A stretch of 35,943 nucleotides of DNA from Allomyces macrogynus ATCC 38327 (Eukaryota > Blastocladiomycota > Blastocladiomycetes > Blastocladiales > Blastocladiaceae), in assembly GCA_000151295.1 (NCBI GenBank), contig GG745331.1, positions 961,490 to 997,432 on the forward strand. Reading direction: 5' to 3'. The translations under genes were made by a program, and so were the position numbers. A model generated the notes under the pieces. It was not told where the DNA came from and did not search any database. It saw only the letters and a list, made by a program, of their open reading frames with translations. This document shows, in pieces, positions 1 through 9,613 of this stretch (position 1 is its first letter; each line of letters opens with the position of its first letter).

Positions 1-1010
1 TTGCGTTTTGCTGAGTGGCTGAACCACGATGCGATACGTTCGACACCGCCGAAACCCGGTGAAGCCTATAATGACGGGGCCGGGGCGAGGGAGGGTGCCG
101 CCATAAAGGCCGTGTCGGGTGGAGCCGTTGCGACAACGTCCATGGCGTGGTGACCACCACCGGACACGTCGAAGCCCGCTGCGGACGGCCAGAACGCGCC
201 GCCCGTCGACGGTTCAGGCTGACCGTGCATGGGTGCCAGAACGTGCGTATGCTGCGCGTGTTGTTGCGCGTGTTGTTGCGCGTGTTGGTCGAGCAGCGGC
301 ATCGTTATCGGCGGCATCGCGCTCGCTGCACCGACCACCGACATGGCGTCGTCGTGCACGGGCACCCCCGTCATCGTCGACGACGACGCGGCCGCGATCA
401 TAGCGTTCATGGCCGCGGCAACGGCTTCGGGCGACTCGGCATAGGGCGAGTAGACGACCGGGATGATCCCGGCGCCACTGTTGCCGCCGCCACCGTACCC
501 TGACCCAGACGCCATGTCCATGGCACTCCCCGCGGGCGACGACATGGTACTGACGGCGTCCTGCATCGCCGCGGCCGCGGCCACGGTCGCCGCGTAGGTC
601 GCCTGCATGAGCTCCGTGTCCATGCCGATATCCATCCCTGCCGCCGCAACTGCCGCCGCAACCGCCGCGACCAAACCCGGCGCGGGCATCGCATCGACGT
701 TGTGCAGATCAAACGGCGTCGCCGTCGGCGGCGGCGGCGGGAGCGCGCCGTGCGCGTGCGGAACAAGACCGAGAAACGTCGATTCCGATGCCGGAAGGTG
801 CACATCGTCGTGCATGCCCTGCAAGTGCAGCGGCACCGTTACTGTCGGGTGGACAGGTGCGCCTGCGGTATGACCGTGCGTCGGAGCGGCACGAGCGAGC
901 AACGCAGCGAGCGGATCGACGTCGTCGTTCGCACGCGCACTAGCTGGCGCATCACCGTGGTGCGGCGGCGGCGGCAGTGGAGGCGGAGGGGGTGAGCCAA
1001 ACGGGTCCAT
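1..1010 (-). CDS. Crz1-like transcription factor paralog, N-terminal part (gene runs off left edge)
   Basis: Probable transcription factor, N-terminal transactivation region only. Translation from the ATG at 1010 starts MDPFGS and gives a low-complexity protein rich in Ala, Met, Pro and His. It is clearly paralogous to the next gene upstream (2408-4782), which starts MDPFEP and carries Crz1-type zinc fingers: both have an AT-AAAAAM/L block followed by STMSS or STLSS, and a WP-AGFD block near the same place. Read without splicing, the frame stops at 66-68. A 65-nt intron at 11-75 (donor GTCATT, acceptor CAG) would keep the frame open and carry it off the window, so the zinc fingers should lie to the left. 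A 12-nt repeat near 255-290 encodes HAQQ units. The ATG was chosen because MDPF is conserved in the paralog. The family assignment rests on the paralog. Confidence 0.6.
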
Positions 1011-2407
1011 GGTCACCAACAACCAACAGTCAATCTGCCGGCGCGTCTTCGCGCGTGATCGTGGTGGTCGTCGCGATGGCCCTCGTCGCGGTGACCGTCG
1101 CTGCGCTGGCTGTGGTTGTGGCCGTGGTCGCCGTGGGTTGGCGGAGGCGTGCGCGCGGCGGGCGAAGCAGGTCTGCAGCCGGTGGGTGATGAACAATGGT
1201 GCCACGTCGTGCGTGCAAGATGAGGTTGGGGAGGAGCGCGCGCGTGGTCGCGGTGCAGTTGAAGGCGTGGCCCGCGCCAGCGGGCGCGGCGGGGCTGGGT
1301 CGGAGCACGGGGCTGGCGCGACGCAGAAGGGTCGCAGCGGGTCGGCGCGGCGGAGCAGCGACCGCCGCGCTCGCACGATGGGGCGAGTGAGAGACGGGAC
1401 GGGAGAAGAAGCGAGGACGCCGTGCTGTGCATGTCTATCGTCTTCCTCCACCGTCGGCGCCAGGCTCGCCGGCTCGGTCGCGCGGCGATGGCGCGGCACG
1501 ACGCGGACGACAAGGTGCCAGTGATCCTTCCACGCATTCTCTCCACCGTCGACCGTCGTTCAGCGCGCGGATCGTGCGGCCAGGTCGACTCGCCGGAGCG
1601 GCGAGCGGCGAGCGGTGAGCGCGAGGGTGAGTTGGCTGCCTGCGCTCCATTCCATTCTCTGGTCGCGCCCTCGGCGACCATGCACGTGGAACGGAGAACC
1701 TGGCCGAGGACCCGTTCTCGACCACCTGGCAGTTTCCAATTTCTATTTTCTTGTGTCGATCGGCCCGCTGCGCAAATGCTGCGGCACGTCTTCTTTACAG
1801 GGGACCCGTCCGTCATTTTCCCTTGTTTTCGAATGTCCTATCTCTTTTCCATGCCAGCCCACCGACCACAACATTTGGACCAAACAAAACCAGGTGAATG
1901 GGCGGCCGCCGCACTCCACCCCATCGAAGACGGTCTTCCCTGGTCACGGCGCGTTTCGCTCGGTGACGACTGGTTCGTCTGCGCTGTGATTGTGCTTCTC
2001 CACTCCGCCGTCCTCCGCCATGAGAACCCAAAATCAAAGGGGCCAACCGAGCATGTGAGTATAAAAAGACGTTGCGTCCTGGGCGGACTGGCGTGAAATT
2101 GATGGGCAAAAACGTACTGGGTGGGTGCTGGTCGGAAATGGATGATGAACGCAGCACGGCCCTCAGAAACGATATTGCCAGACGGGCCAAGGAAAAACGA
2201 TAACGAAACAGTCAGCTTTGCAGAAATATCACGCCGTAATAAAAACCAACAACAATGGTGCGCACTGGACACTGTTGGACACGAACCAGCCAGGCAAGGG
2301 AAGCAGAAAATATGAGAAAAAGCAAATATCAGAACGAACACGCATTGGGTATCCTCCCTGGTGCCACGATCTTTTCGCAATACAGATATCGTGCGGGATC
2401 TCTACTC
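1011..2407. other. Intergenic: 5' region of left Crz1-like gene, 3' region of right one
   Basis: No supported gene. Long open frames occur on both strands but are Arg/Ala/Pro-rich composition artefacts without family features. The left part should hold the promoter and 5' UTR of the gene starting at 1010. The AT-richer part around 2100-2350 should hold the 3' UTR of the gene ending at 2408. Confidence 0.5.
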
Positions 2408-4782
2408 CTACACCATCTCGTCGTCCTCCTCCTCGTCCTCGTTCACCAGATCGCTGACCAGGTCTTTGCTCTCCCCCACCGCCGCCTGGCTCAGCTCATC
2501 GCTCAGATCCTCCTCGTCGTCCTTCTCTACCCCCAACGGCACCGGCGGAACCGCGACCGCGACCGCCGACACGCTCGGCCGGCGCGGCACCATCTGGAAC
2601 ACCTTTGCGCACTCGGGTTCCGACCGCAAGTGGCGTGCGAGCGCGTCGTGCCGTGGGAACCCAATCCCGCAGGCGCCGCACAGGTACGGCCGGTCGCCCG
2701 TGTGCAGCCGCTGGTGCCGCTCGCAGTCGTGCTTGCGCGCAAACGTGCGGTCGCAGTACCGGCACGCGTAAGGGCGGTCGTTCGAGTGCGTCATCACGTG
2801 CGATTCTAATGTGGTGGCAGTGGCAAGGTCAGAATGGCACTAACGATATGAATTGATTGTTGGATATCAGGTCGACGTACTCAAGTTGAACGCGCGCGTA
2901 AACGTCTTGACGCACACGGGGCACTGGAAGACCTTGGGCCGGTCGTCTGCGGCCGCGACTGCGGGCGACGCGTCACCCGCCGTTTCTCCAGTCGTCGAAG
3001 TCGACGACGACGACGCGTCCTTACGCGCTTTGCGCCGCGTCGCCGGCGTCGACCGCACTCCACCGCTTCCACGTGCGCGCGCACGGCTCTTACCACGGCC
3101 ACCGCAAGTCTCAGCTGCCGTTACTGGCGGCGGTGCAGCCGTACTCGCACGCGCATCGCTCAAATTTGGGAACGATAGTGGCACCGGTAGTGACACGCGC
3201 GCATCGGCCGATCCCGATCCCATCGACGGCACCGACGACTCGCGCGATCCCGGCCCCGCCGCCACGACCACCGGCGGCGGTGGTGGTAGGGGCATGAAGA
3301 TCGAGGTCGCCGGGTCCGGCACACGGAATGCGAGGGGGGTCGCGGCGAACGCGCCCGGCGTGGCCGTGGAGACGGGCGGCGGCACGGGCGCGCACGAGAG
3401 AACGTCCATGGCGGTCGCTGGGTGCATGGTTGCGGTCGAGGTTGCGGTGGAAAAGGTCGCTGCGCCGGGTCCAAATTGCGCTGTAGCGGGGCTGGCGTCT
3501 GTTTGCGGTGCCCACTCGCTGGAGGGTGCCGCAGCGGCAGCCATGGACGAGAACAGGCTTGTGGTCGACGGCGACGCGACGGCGGCGGTCGAGAACGAGG
3601 ATCCGGGCCCGAACGCGGTCGGGCGCAACATTACGGGACCGTGTCGTGTCGATCCAAGGCCGGAGCGCGCGGGTGCCGCCGAATAGCCCGACGACGGGTT
3701 CGCACTGTGCGCGCCAGCGCGAGCGGCGTGCCCGGAGACGTGAACGTCGTGAACGCTGGCGCGGCCGCGGGCGCGACCGTCGCGTCGAATCCGGCAACGG
3801 GCCACAATGAAGGAATCATGCCTGGATCACGGAACCCGCTGCTCGTCGGGGTGTCCCAAGTCAAGCTGGTCAAGGGCACGGTATCGGTCGCGGCACTCTC
3901 GAGCGGTAAAACACCCGACGCGGATATCATGGCTGCGGCCATGGCGGCGACCGTCGCCACTTCCACGTCAGCTGGACCAAGTGTCGCGAGCGGGAACGGC
4001 GAAGCGACAGCTGCAGTCGCCGGGTGGAACCCAGTTGAAGAATACCCCGAGGCGTCGTATACCATGCTACTCGCGTTGGGTGACGTGTTCAGCGAGCCCG
4101 TGATCGCGGGCGACGACAAGGTGCTTGCCGGATCCCCGCCGTTGAGTGCGGCGGCGGCAACCATAACGGCCGTGACCGTCGCGTGCAACAGGACCGGATC
4201 GACGACCCCGGCCGGGGCCCCACTGGCAGGCATGAACGGGGGCATCTGCATCGGCACGTCGTGTTGGGGATAACGATCACTCGTGGCAGGTTGCGCGGTG
4301 AACGCGAGGCTGGTCGCGTCGCTACGCACCGCCGCGGCAGACGCCACCGAAGGCGAAGCATGCACGGTTGCGGCCGCGATCAGGACAGCGGTCGACTGGT
4401 CGAGCGACGCGACGGTGGACGGGGTCGTGCCAACGGTAGAGAACACGTCGGCCATGGTCGCGCGCGGGCGCAGCGCGGTTGCGATCGTTGTTGACGGTGC
4501 AGATGCGGAGCCTGTAGCAAAGAACGCGGGCGTGGGCGGACCGCCGCTGGCCAGGGCGAGCGCGGCGGGCACGGGCGCCGACAGGGGCACACCAAACGGG
4601 TTCGCGGTCGCTGCAGCGATGCCTAAGTCATGGAGCGCAGCCGGCATTGCTGTCGACGGCGGCGGGAACACTTGCCGCGTGGCGAAATCAGCAACACGAG
4701 CACCCACGCGGTCGCGTGTCGGCGCAGCAGGCAGGGCCGGGACAGGGTAGGTCCGAGGTGGGCGAGGTTCAAACGGGTCCAT
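2408..4782 (-). CDS. Crz1-like C2H2 zinc-finger transcription factor
   Basis: DNA-binding transcription factor with three C-terminal zinc fingers after a long Ala/Pro/Ser/Thr-rich region. Finger 1 is FQCPVC...FTRAFNLKSHVMTH, interrupted by a clear 75-nt intron at 2806-2880 (donor GTACGT, branch CTGAC, acceptor TAG). Finger 2 is YACRYCDRTFARKHDCERHQRLH. Finger 3 is YLCGACG...DALARHL followed by a Cys in place of the last His. The FTR-FNLKSH, FAR-HD-RH and DALARH series is the pattern of fungal Crz1, the calcineurin-activated factor. The C-terminal tail is acidic. Between 3705 and about 3754 the reading frame switches; a 35-nt intron at 3705-3739 (or 41/50 nt with an upstream donor) restores it and gives about 754 residues, but an assembly indel is possible. 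Proposed join: 2408-2805, 2881-3704, 3740-4782. Calcineurin control is inferred from the family; I did not identify a docking motif. Confidence 0.75.
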
Positions 4783-5633
4783 TTGCTTCGGATCGACGGT
4801 TGTTGGGCCGGGCGAGAGAGAGGCACCGAGGCAGCGGGAGGGAGAGAGAATGATCAACGCGCCTTTGAAGGCCTCGGGCCGCGCCCGTGCCCGCGGCCCA
4901 CCCACGCGTAACAGCAGCAGCTTCCGCGGTCAGTGATCGCGGTCCCTTCCGACCGAGATGGCCCTCGTGCCGATGCAGCGCAACAAGCAAGCAAGGCTCA
5001 CTGTGGCCGAAAGGCCACGGGCTGAGCAGCCACCACGATGAAGCGTTCGCCTGAGCTTCCTTGATCCATGCTCAAAGAACAATACGATGCATTTCTTGCT
5101 TCTTATTACTTCTCTCGCTCGTGCTTTTTCCTTCACCAAGGAAGATCGCTCGCCGACTCGACGCCCGCCCGTTCATTCCGCTGGCCTCACGAAATTGTGC
5201 CGCTCCCATGCGTACCACATCCTTGTCTCCCGCCGTTCCCCTTCGTCAGCGGGCGCTGCTCCTCCACGCGTCGGGCCGGGGACGTCGGGGACGCGCGGGT
5301 GTGCGGGGTTCGCGCGCCGGAGTGCACCGTGCCGTGTGCCGTCCTCGTTCATCATTGTTTACGTGCTCCCTGTTCCGCTCTCCCTGCCTAACCCCTTGAA
5401 CCCAGCCCACGCGTCGCGCGGGCACGGGCAACTGCCACCAATCATCATCTTTTCATAATGTACATCTCTTTCGATCCCGCCTCGGTCTACGCCCATCGTC
5501 GCATCGCCAGTGGCCCACGCCCGTGGGCCTGGCACGGGCGCGCGGCTCGCGCATTCATCCGCCTCCGACACTAAATCGACCGCTATCGATATTGAGGCGG
5601 TTCATTCATCGGCCGTCATGCCAGGTCACTCAC
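4783..5633. other. Intergenic: promoter of Crz1-like gene, 3' region of AOS1
   Basis: No supported gene. Translations on either strand are compositional and show no domain. The right end should contain the AOS1 3' UTR and the left end the 5' region of the Crz1-like gene. Confidence 0.5.
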
Positions 5634-7151
5634 TCATTCGCCGACCGTGACACTTGCCGTGTCGACGACGCCCAGGTTCCAAACGTTTCCGGCGCCGCCC
5701 GCAGTCGTGTAGATCATGAGGTTGCTGAGCGGCCGCTGCTTGCCCTGCACGGTCTTGAGCACTTCCTGTGCGAGCAGGTTGCCGGCGACCGCGCAGACGG
5801 GGGCGAGTTCGAGCGTCGAGCCGCGGAAGAGGCGCCTAGACGGTATGGTGGTGAGCAAACGGGCAGCACCGTGCGAACCAAGATCAAAGTGCAAGCGTAC
5901 TCGAGCGCTGTCGCGTCAACTTCCGGTACCGCGACCCCGTGCTGCTTCGCCTGCGCGGCCGTGGCGGCACGCACCGCGTCGCGGTCGGTCTCCTTGGCCA
6001 AGTCTGGGTGCCGGCCGTCGTGCTCGCGCATGTACGCGATCACGGCCAGGAAACTCAGCAGCGTTGGCGTGACCGACTTTTTCAACTGCCGTGGCGGCAG
6101 CTTGGTTGCGAGCGAGTAGGCCAGCGCCTCGGTCAAGGGCGGGAAGGCGAGCGTGATGCGATGGCGTGTGACAATCGGGTCGCCGTCCTTGTCGGCGCTC
6201 GACTCGGATGATTCGCTGGAAGTAAGATAGCCGTCGGATGTCACCGTGAGTTCAGTTGCCTGGGCCTAAACCACGCTTGCAGAACCGCTTGACGTGACAG
6301 GATCAACGCAACGCGGCGCTTTGTGGGAGACAAAAGAAACGCACTGGAGGAAGGTGTGTTCGAGCAGGTCGGCCATCAGGACTGCATTGAACCCCCACAC
6401 CGCCGCGAAAAGCGTTTTCACGCCGAGTTGCCGCGCCATGGTGTTGATCGTGATCTGGAACCCACCCCACGTTCGGTCAGCTCAACCTCCCCTCCAACTC
6501 GACCATCGACCTGAACGCACAACGTACCGCAACGGGCACCGGCACATCGCACAATACCGCCACATCAACGCTCGCCAGAACAGCGCGCACTTGCTCACGC
6601 TCGGCCTCGGTCGCGACACGCGTCACGTCCACGTCCGTCCTCGCTTCAACATTGACCAACGGGTTCAGCACGCGCGCGCCCGCCGCGACCACCTCGGCCG
6701 CACGTTCCCCACCCTCTTTCGCCACAAAAAAATTGGCCGCGCTCGCCGTCGGTGTCACGTTCGCGGGGTCGACAATCACGAGCTTGCCGACACCGGCCAG
6801 CGCCATGGCCTTGACGGCCTCGGCTGCGAGCCCACGTGAAGAGCCGCCCAGGACGGCGACGCGCGCGGACCGCATGCGCGCTTGTGCGGCATGGCCCCAC
6901 AGCCGGATTTGCCGGTCGTAGATTTGCGCGGCCTCGCCTGTCACTTCAGCGGCGGTGGCTGCAGCGGGTGCGGCGGTAGGGGCGGCGACGCGCACGCGCT
7001 TGGGAGTGGGTGATGCGCGCTCGGACGTGGAGTCGGCGCAAGTCGGGGACGCGGTCGTGGAGGTGGTGGAGGCGGAGCCGCGCGGCGTGGCGGGCGACAA
7101 CGCGCGCTTGGCAGCGGGCGAGGCGGCTCTTGCTGGGGAGACGGGCGCCAT
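5634..7151 (-). CDS. AOS1: SUMO-activating enzyme E1 subunit AOS1/SAE1
   Basis: Regulatory half of the heterodimeric SUMO E1; with UBA2 it adenylates SUMO and passes it to the catalytic Cys of UBA2 in the nucleus. After a roughly 90-residue Ser/Thr/Pro-rich extension with a basic PTPKRVRV patch comes the ThiF/E1 fold: IYDRQIRLWG, then a Rossmann region VAVLGGSSRGLAAEAVKAMALAGVG, then IVDP-NVTP. Later come a DLLEHTF segment (compare DLGEHEF in human SAE1) and the C-terminal signature LELAPVCAVAGNLLAQEVLK, matching MAPVCAVVGGILAQEIVK of SAE1. Introns: 6455-6503 (49 nt), 6260-6340 (81 nt, weak donor GTTTCT chosen because it preserves frame) and 5836-5900 (65 nt). Join 5634-5835, 5901-6259, 6341-6454, 6504-7151, about 440 residues. 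It lies divergent from the MutL gene, 492 nt away. Confidence 0.9.
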
Positions 7152-7643
7152 GATGGTGGTGATTTGTTGCGTGCAGTTGCGGATCACGGTCGATGCGTCC
7201 TGGTCGAATCTGGTTGTGTGTTTGCGGTTTGGAAACATTGTCGGGTTGGATCAGATCGGCAGATGGGCCAGCCAGCGGCTCGTTGACGGGTCTGACAGGT
7301 TGCGGTGCGTGCAATGGCTCGTCACGACAGCGGCTCATGGTGCGGGCAAAATGAACGAAGGGCCAGTGCAGTCAGGTCCTCCGATCGGGTGAAGAGGGTT
7401 GGTCGGCCACGTCAGTCGCGACAAGGACAGCGCGCATCCCCGACTCCAAACCAAGCCCCAACAAGCAGCAATGATGGCCAGCGTGATGGCTTCACCGTTT
7501 CATGTCGCACAGCAGCGGCGGCGTGAGTGAGTCGATGGCCGGCATGATGGCCCATCAGCGCGCACTATATCGTCGACAACCAACAAGTACTGCCGGCCTC
7601 GCTCTGTCCTCCTCGCCATCACCGCTCCTCGACACACCAAAAA
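7152..7643. promoter_or_regulatory. Divergent promoter region AOS1 / PMS1-type MutL
   Basis: The 492 nt lie between two start codons on opposite strands, so both 5' UTRs and promoters must fall here. I see no RNA gene or repeat, and cannot point to a defined TATA or factor site with confidence. Confidence 0.5.
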
Positions 7644-9212
7644 ATGGCCGACACTGGCTCCACATCAGCTTGGGGCCCGCCCTCACGGGCTCCGACTAGT
7701 GCAGCAGCGTCGACATCAACCGCCACGTCGTCGCATCCCGCACGCGGCACCACGCCCCATGTTTCGGGCCTGCCCGCCGCGACCATCCGCCGCCTCGGCG
7801 CCGGCCAAGTAATTACGGGCGTCGAGTCAGCCGCCAAGGAACCCATCGAGTGCGTGCGATCTGGAGGAGCGCGTCAGTTCTCGCGCGCCGCATTCTGACC
7901 ATTTGTGATTGACGAAAACAGGAACGCACTCGACGCGGGCGGCACCGTCATTTCCGTGCACTTGATCAAGCACGGCGCGCAGTCGCTGGTGGTACGGTCG
8001 TGACCGTGCTTTTCGAGATGCGCCTGGCGGGGGCTGACTGGACATTTCTCGCGATTTCTCGGTCACGGGTCCTTCACACTTCTCTGGTGCTGTGGGCCGT
8101 TCTCAGCTCACGCACGTCGTCAACGTCGTGGCCACAGACAACGGCTCTGGCATCGCGCCCGTTGACTTTGACCAGATTGCCAAGCGCCACCACACGTCCA
8201 AGATTGCGCGGTATGAAGTCTTGGAATCGAACACGACATTGGTTCCGTCGTATGAACGGTCTTCTTTGGCGCGCTCGTTTGGCTTCACAGTACTGATCGT
8301 AAACCCGATTTTAGGCGAAGCGCTCTACTCGCTGGCGGCCGTGTCGGAGGCGCCGGAAATCACGACCAAGACCAAACGCGACGCGCTCGCGACGACTTTG
8401 CAGCTGTACCAGCACGGCAACGTCAAAAGGTACATTGTCCACCCTTTCGCACCACCATTCTTTGCGCGCCAAACACTCATCTCGCGGGCACGCAGCACCA
8501 AGGCCGCGCCAGGCAACGTCGGCACGTCCTTGACCGTGCGCGCGCTCATCTTTGCCTTTCCGGAGCGCAGCGAGGCAGCATGCGTCTGACGCTCTCATCG
8601 CCGTTCAATTCTTTATCGTCCTTCAACCACCACGACTCTCTAGGTCCTCGTCAAGCATAAGCCTGACATCAAGACGCTTCTTCACCGGGACGCGCTCGCG
8701 CACCCGGCCGTGCGGTTCAGCCTGCGCGAGGGCAAGAAGTCATGGATCAAAGCGGCATCACCTTCGGCGATGGCCACGCTAGCCGCCGTCTACGGCCGGC
8801 AAGTCGCGGCGCAGTGCCAGGAACTTGCGCTCCCCGCTGGGCCTGACGAATCGTGGCGCGGTTTGGGGATCGCGTTACCTGAAGGGACCTAAGTCCGGCT
8901 CATTTTCCCAACCTTGGTTTATGCTCCCTGATCCGTTCGCGTCATCTTAATCGGATCCTCTCCATCACAGACCTCGCCGTCCTCACCAACATACCCGTGC
9001 ACCACATCCTCTCCGGCCGCCCGCTCACGCCCATCAAGGCCGTCACCACCGCGCTAAAACCACTGTTCTTGGCCGCGTTCCGTGCCCCCAAAATCTTCCA
9101 CGTCCTCAACCTGCACCTCGACCCGCACTATTACGACGAGAACCTCGACCCAAGCAAGGCCACGTTCGTCTCGGAACTCGAGCCGCACCTCGCGACATGC
9201 GCAGGTGGCTGA
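7644..9212 (+). CDS. MutL homolog, PMS1 type, ATPase domain only
   Basis: GHKL-ATPase mismatch-repair protein closest in motifs to human PMS1 (LPAAT-R-L---QVITGV; E/N/DAG box KEPIENALDAG). Further motifs: TDNGSGI, RHHTSKI, GEALYSLAAVSE, a GTSLTV-ALIFAFPER box, and a final block with SGRPLTP. Proposed exons: 7644-7849, 7922-7991, 8107-8429, 8496-8583, 8644-8860, 8971-9212 (about 381 residues). Two points are weak. The expected GFRGEAL motif near 8250-8318 is not intact: only GEAL remains in frame after a 24-codon insertion-like stretch. Read through, the fifth exon meets TAA at 8889-8891, so a weak GTTTGG donor at 8861 is needed. The last exon ends right after the N-terminal transducer domain, and AATAAA follows at once, so the C-terminal dimerisation/endonuclease domain is absent. 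A truncated functional form, a pseudogene or sequencing errors are all possible. Confidence 0.75.
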
Positions 9213-9241
9213 TGTGCACGGCGTGCGGGACGCGGTTAGCA

Positions 9242-9247
9242 AATAAA
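9242..9247 (+). terminator. Polyadenylation signal AATAAA
   Basis: A canonical AATAAA lies about 30 nt after the MutL-type stop codon at 9212. It supports the view that the transcript really ends here without a C-terminal MutL domain. Confidence 0.55.
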
Positions 9248-9613
9248 AATGGGGTAGACGGTTCAACACGAACTTCATTCAGGTTCCCGATTGAAAGAAT
9301 TTGCGCGGGCATTCTTCGTTGGTGCCAGTGTCAGGCGGCACCATGAGGCCCGGAGCCATCGCGGCCCGTGGTGGCAAGTTGTCGAACAAGAAAGCGAAAA
9401 CGAAAAAGGGGAGGATGAGAGAGAAAATGATCTACAAGTGCGGCGCATGGAGCCGCCGCAAGAGAAAGAGGTTGAGGAGAGCGGGGAACAAGAACAAAAA
9501 GCCGCAAAAACCAAAAGGGCGCTGCCCACCACGTCCAGTGCAAACCAAAAACGTTAAAAAAGAGGCAAAAAAAAAAAATACACAAAAGGAAAGGCGACCG
9601 CGCGTGCGCAGGC
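9248..9613. other. Convergent intergenic region with A-rich tract
   Basis: No gene is supported between the two convergent stop codons. An A-rich stretch, including a long A run near 9567-9580, is consistent with 3' UTR and polyadenylation context or a microsatellite. Confidence 0.4.

Noticed and set aside
1013..1816. Long minus-strand open frame overlapping the start region of the left Crz1-like gene
   Set aside because: Arg/Pro/Ala-rich composition artefact of GC-rich DNA; no domain, and it overlaps the promoter and a better-supported frame.
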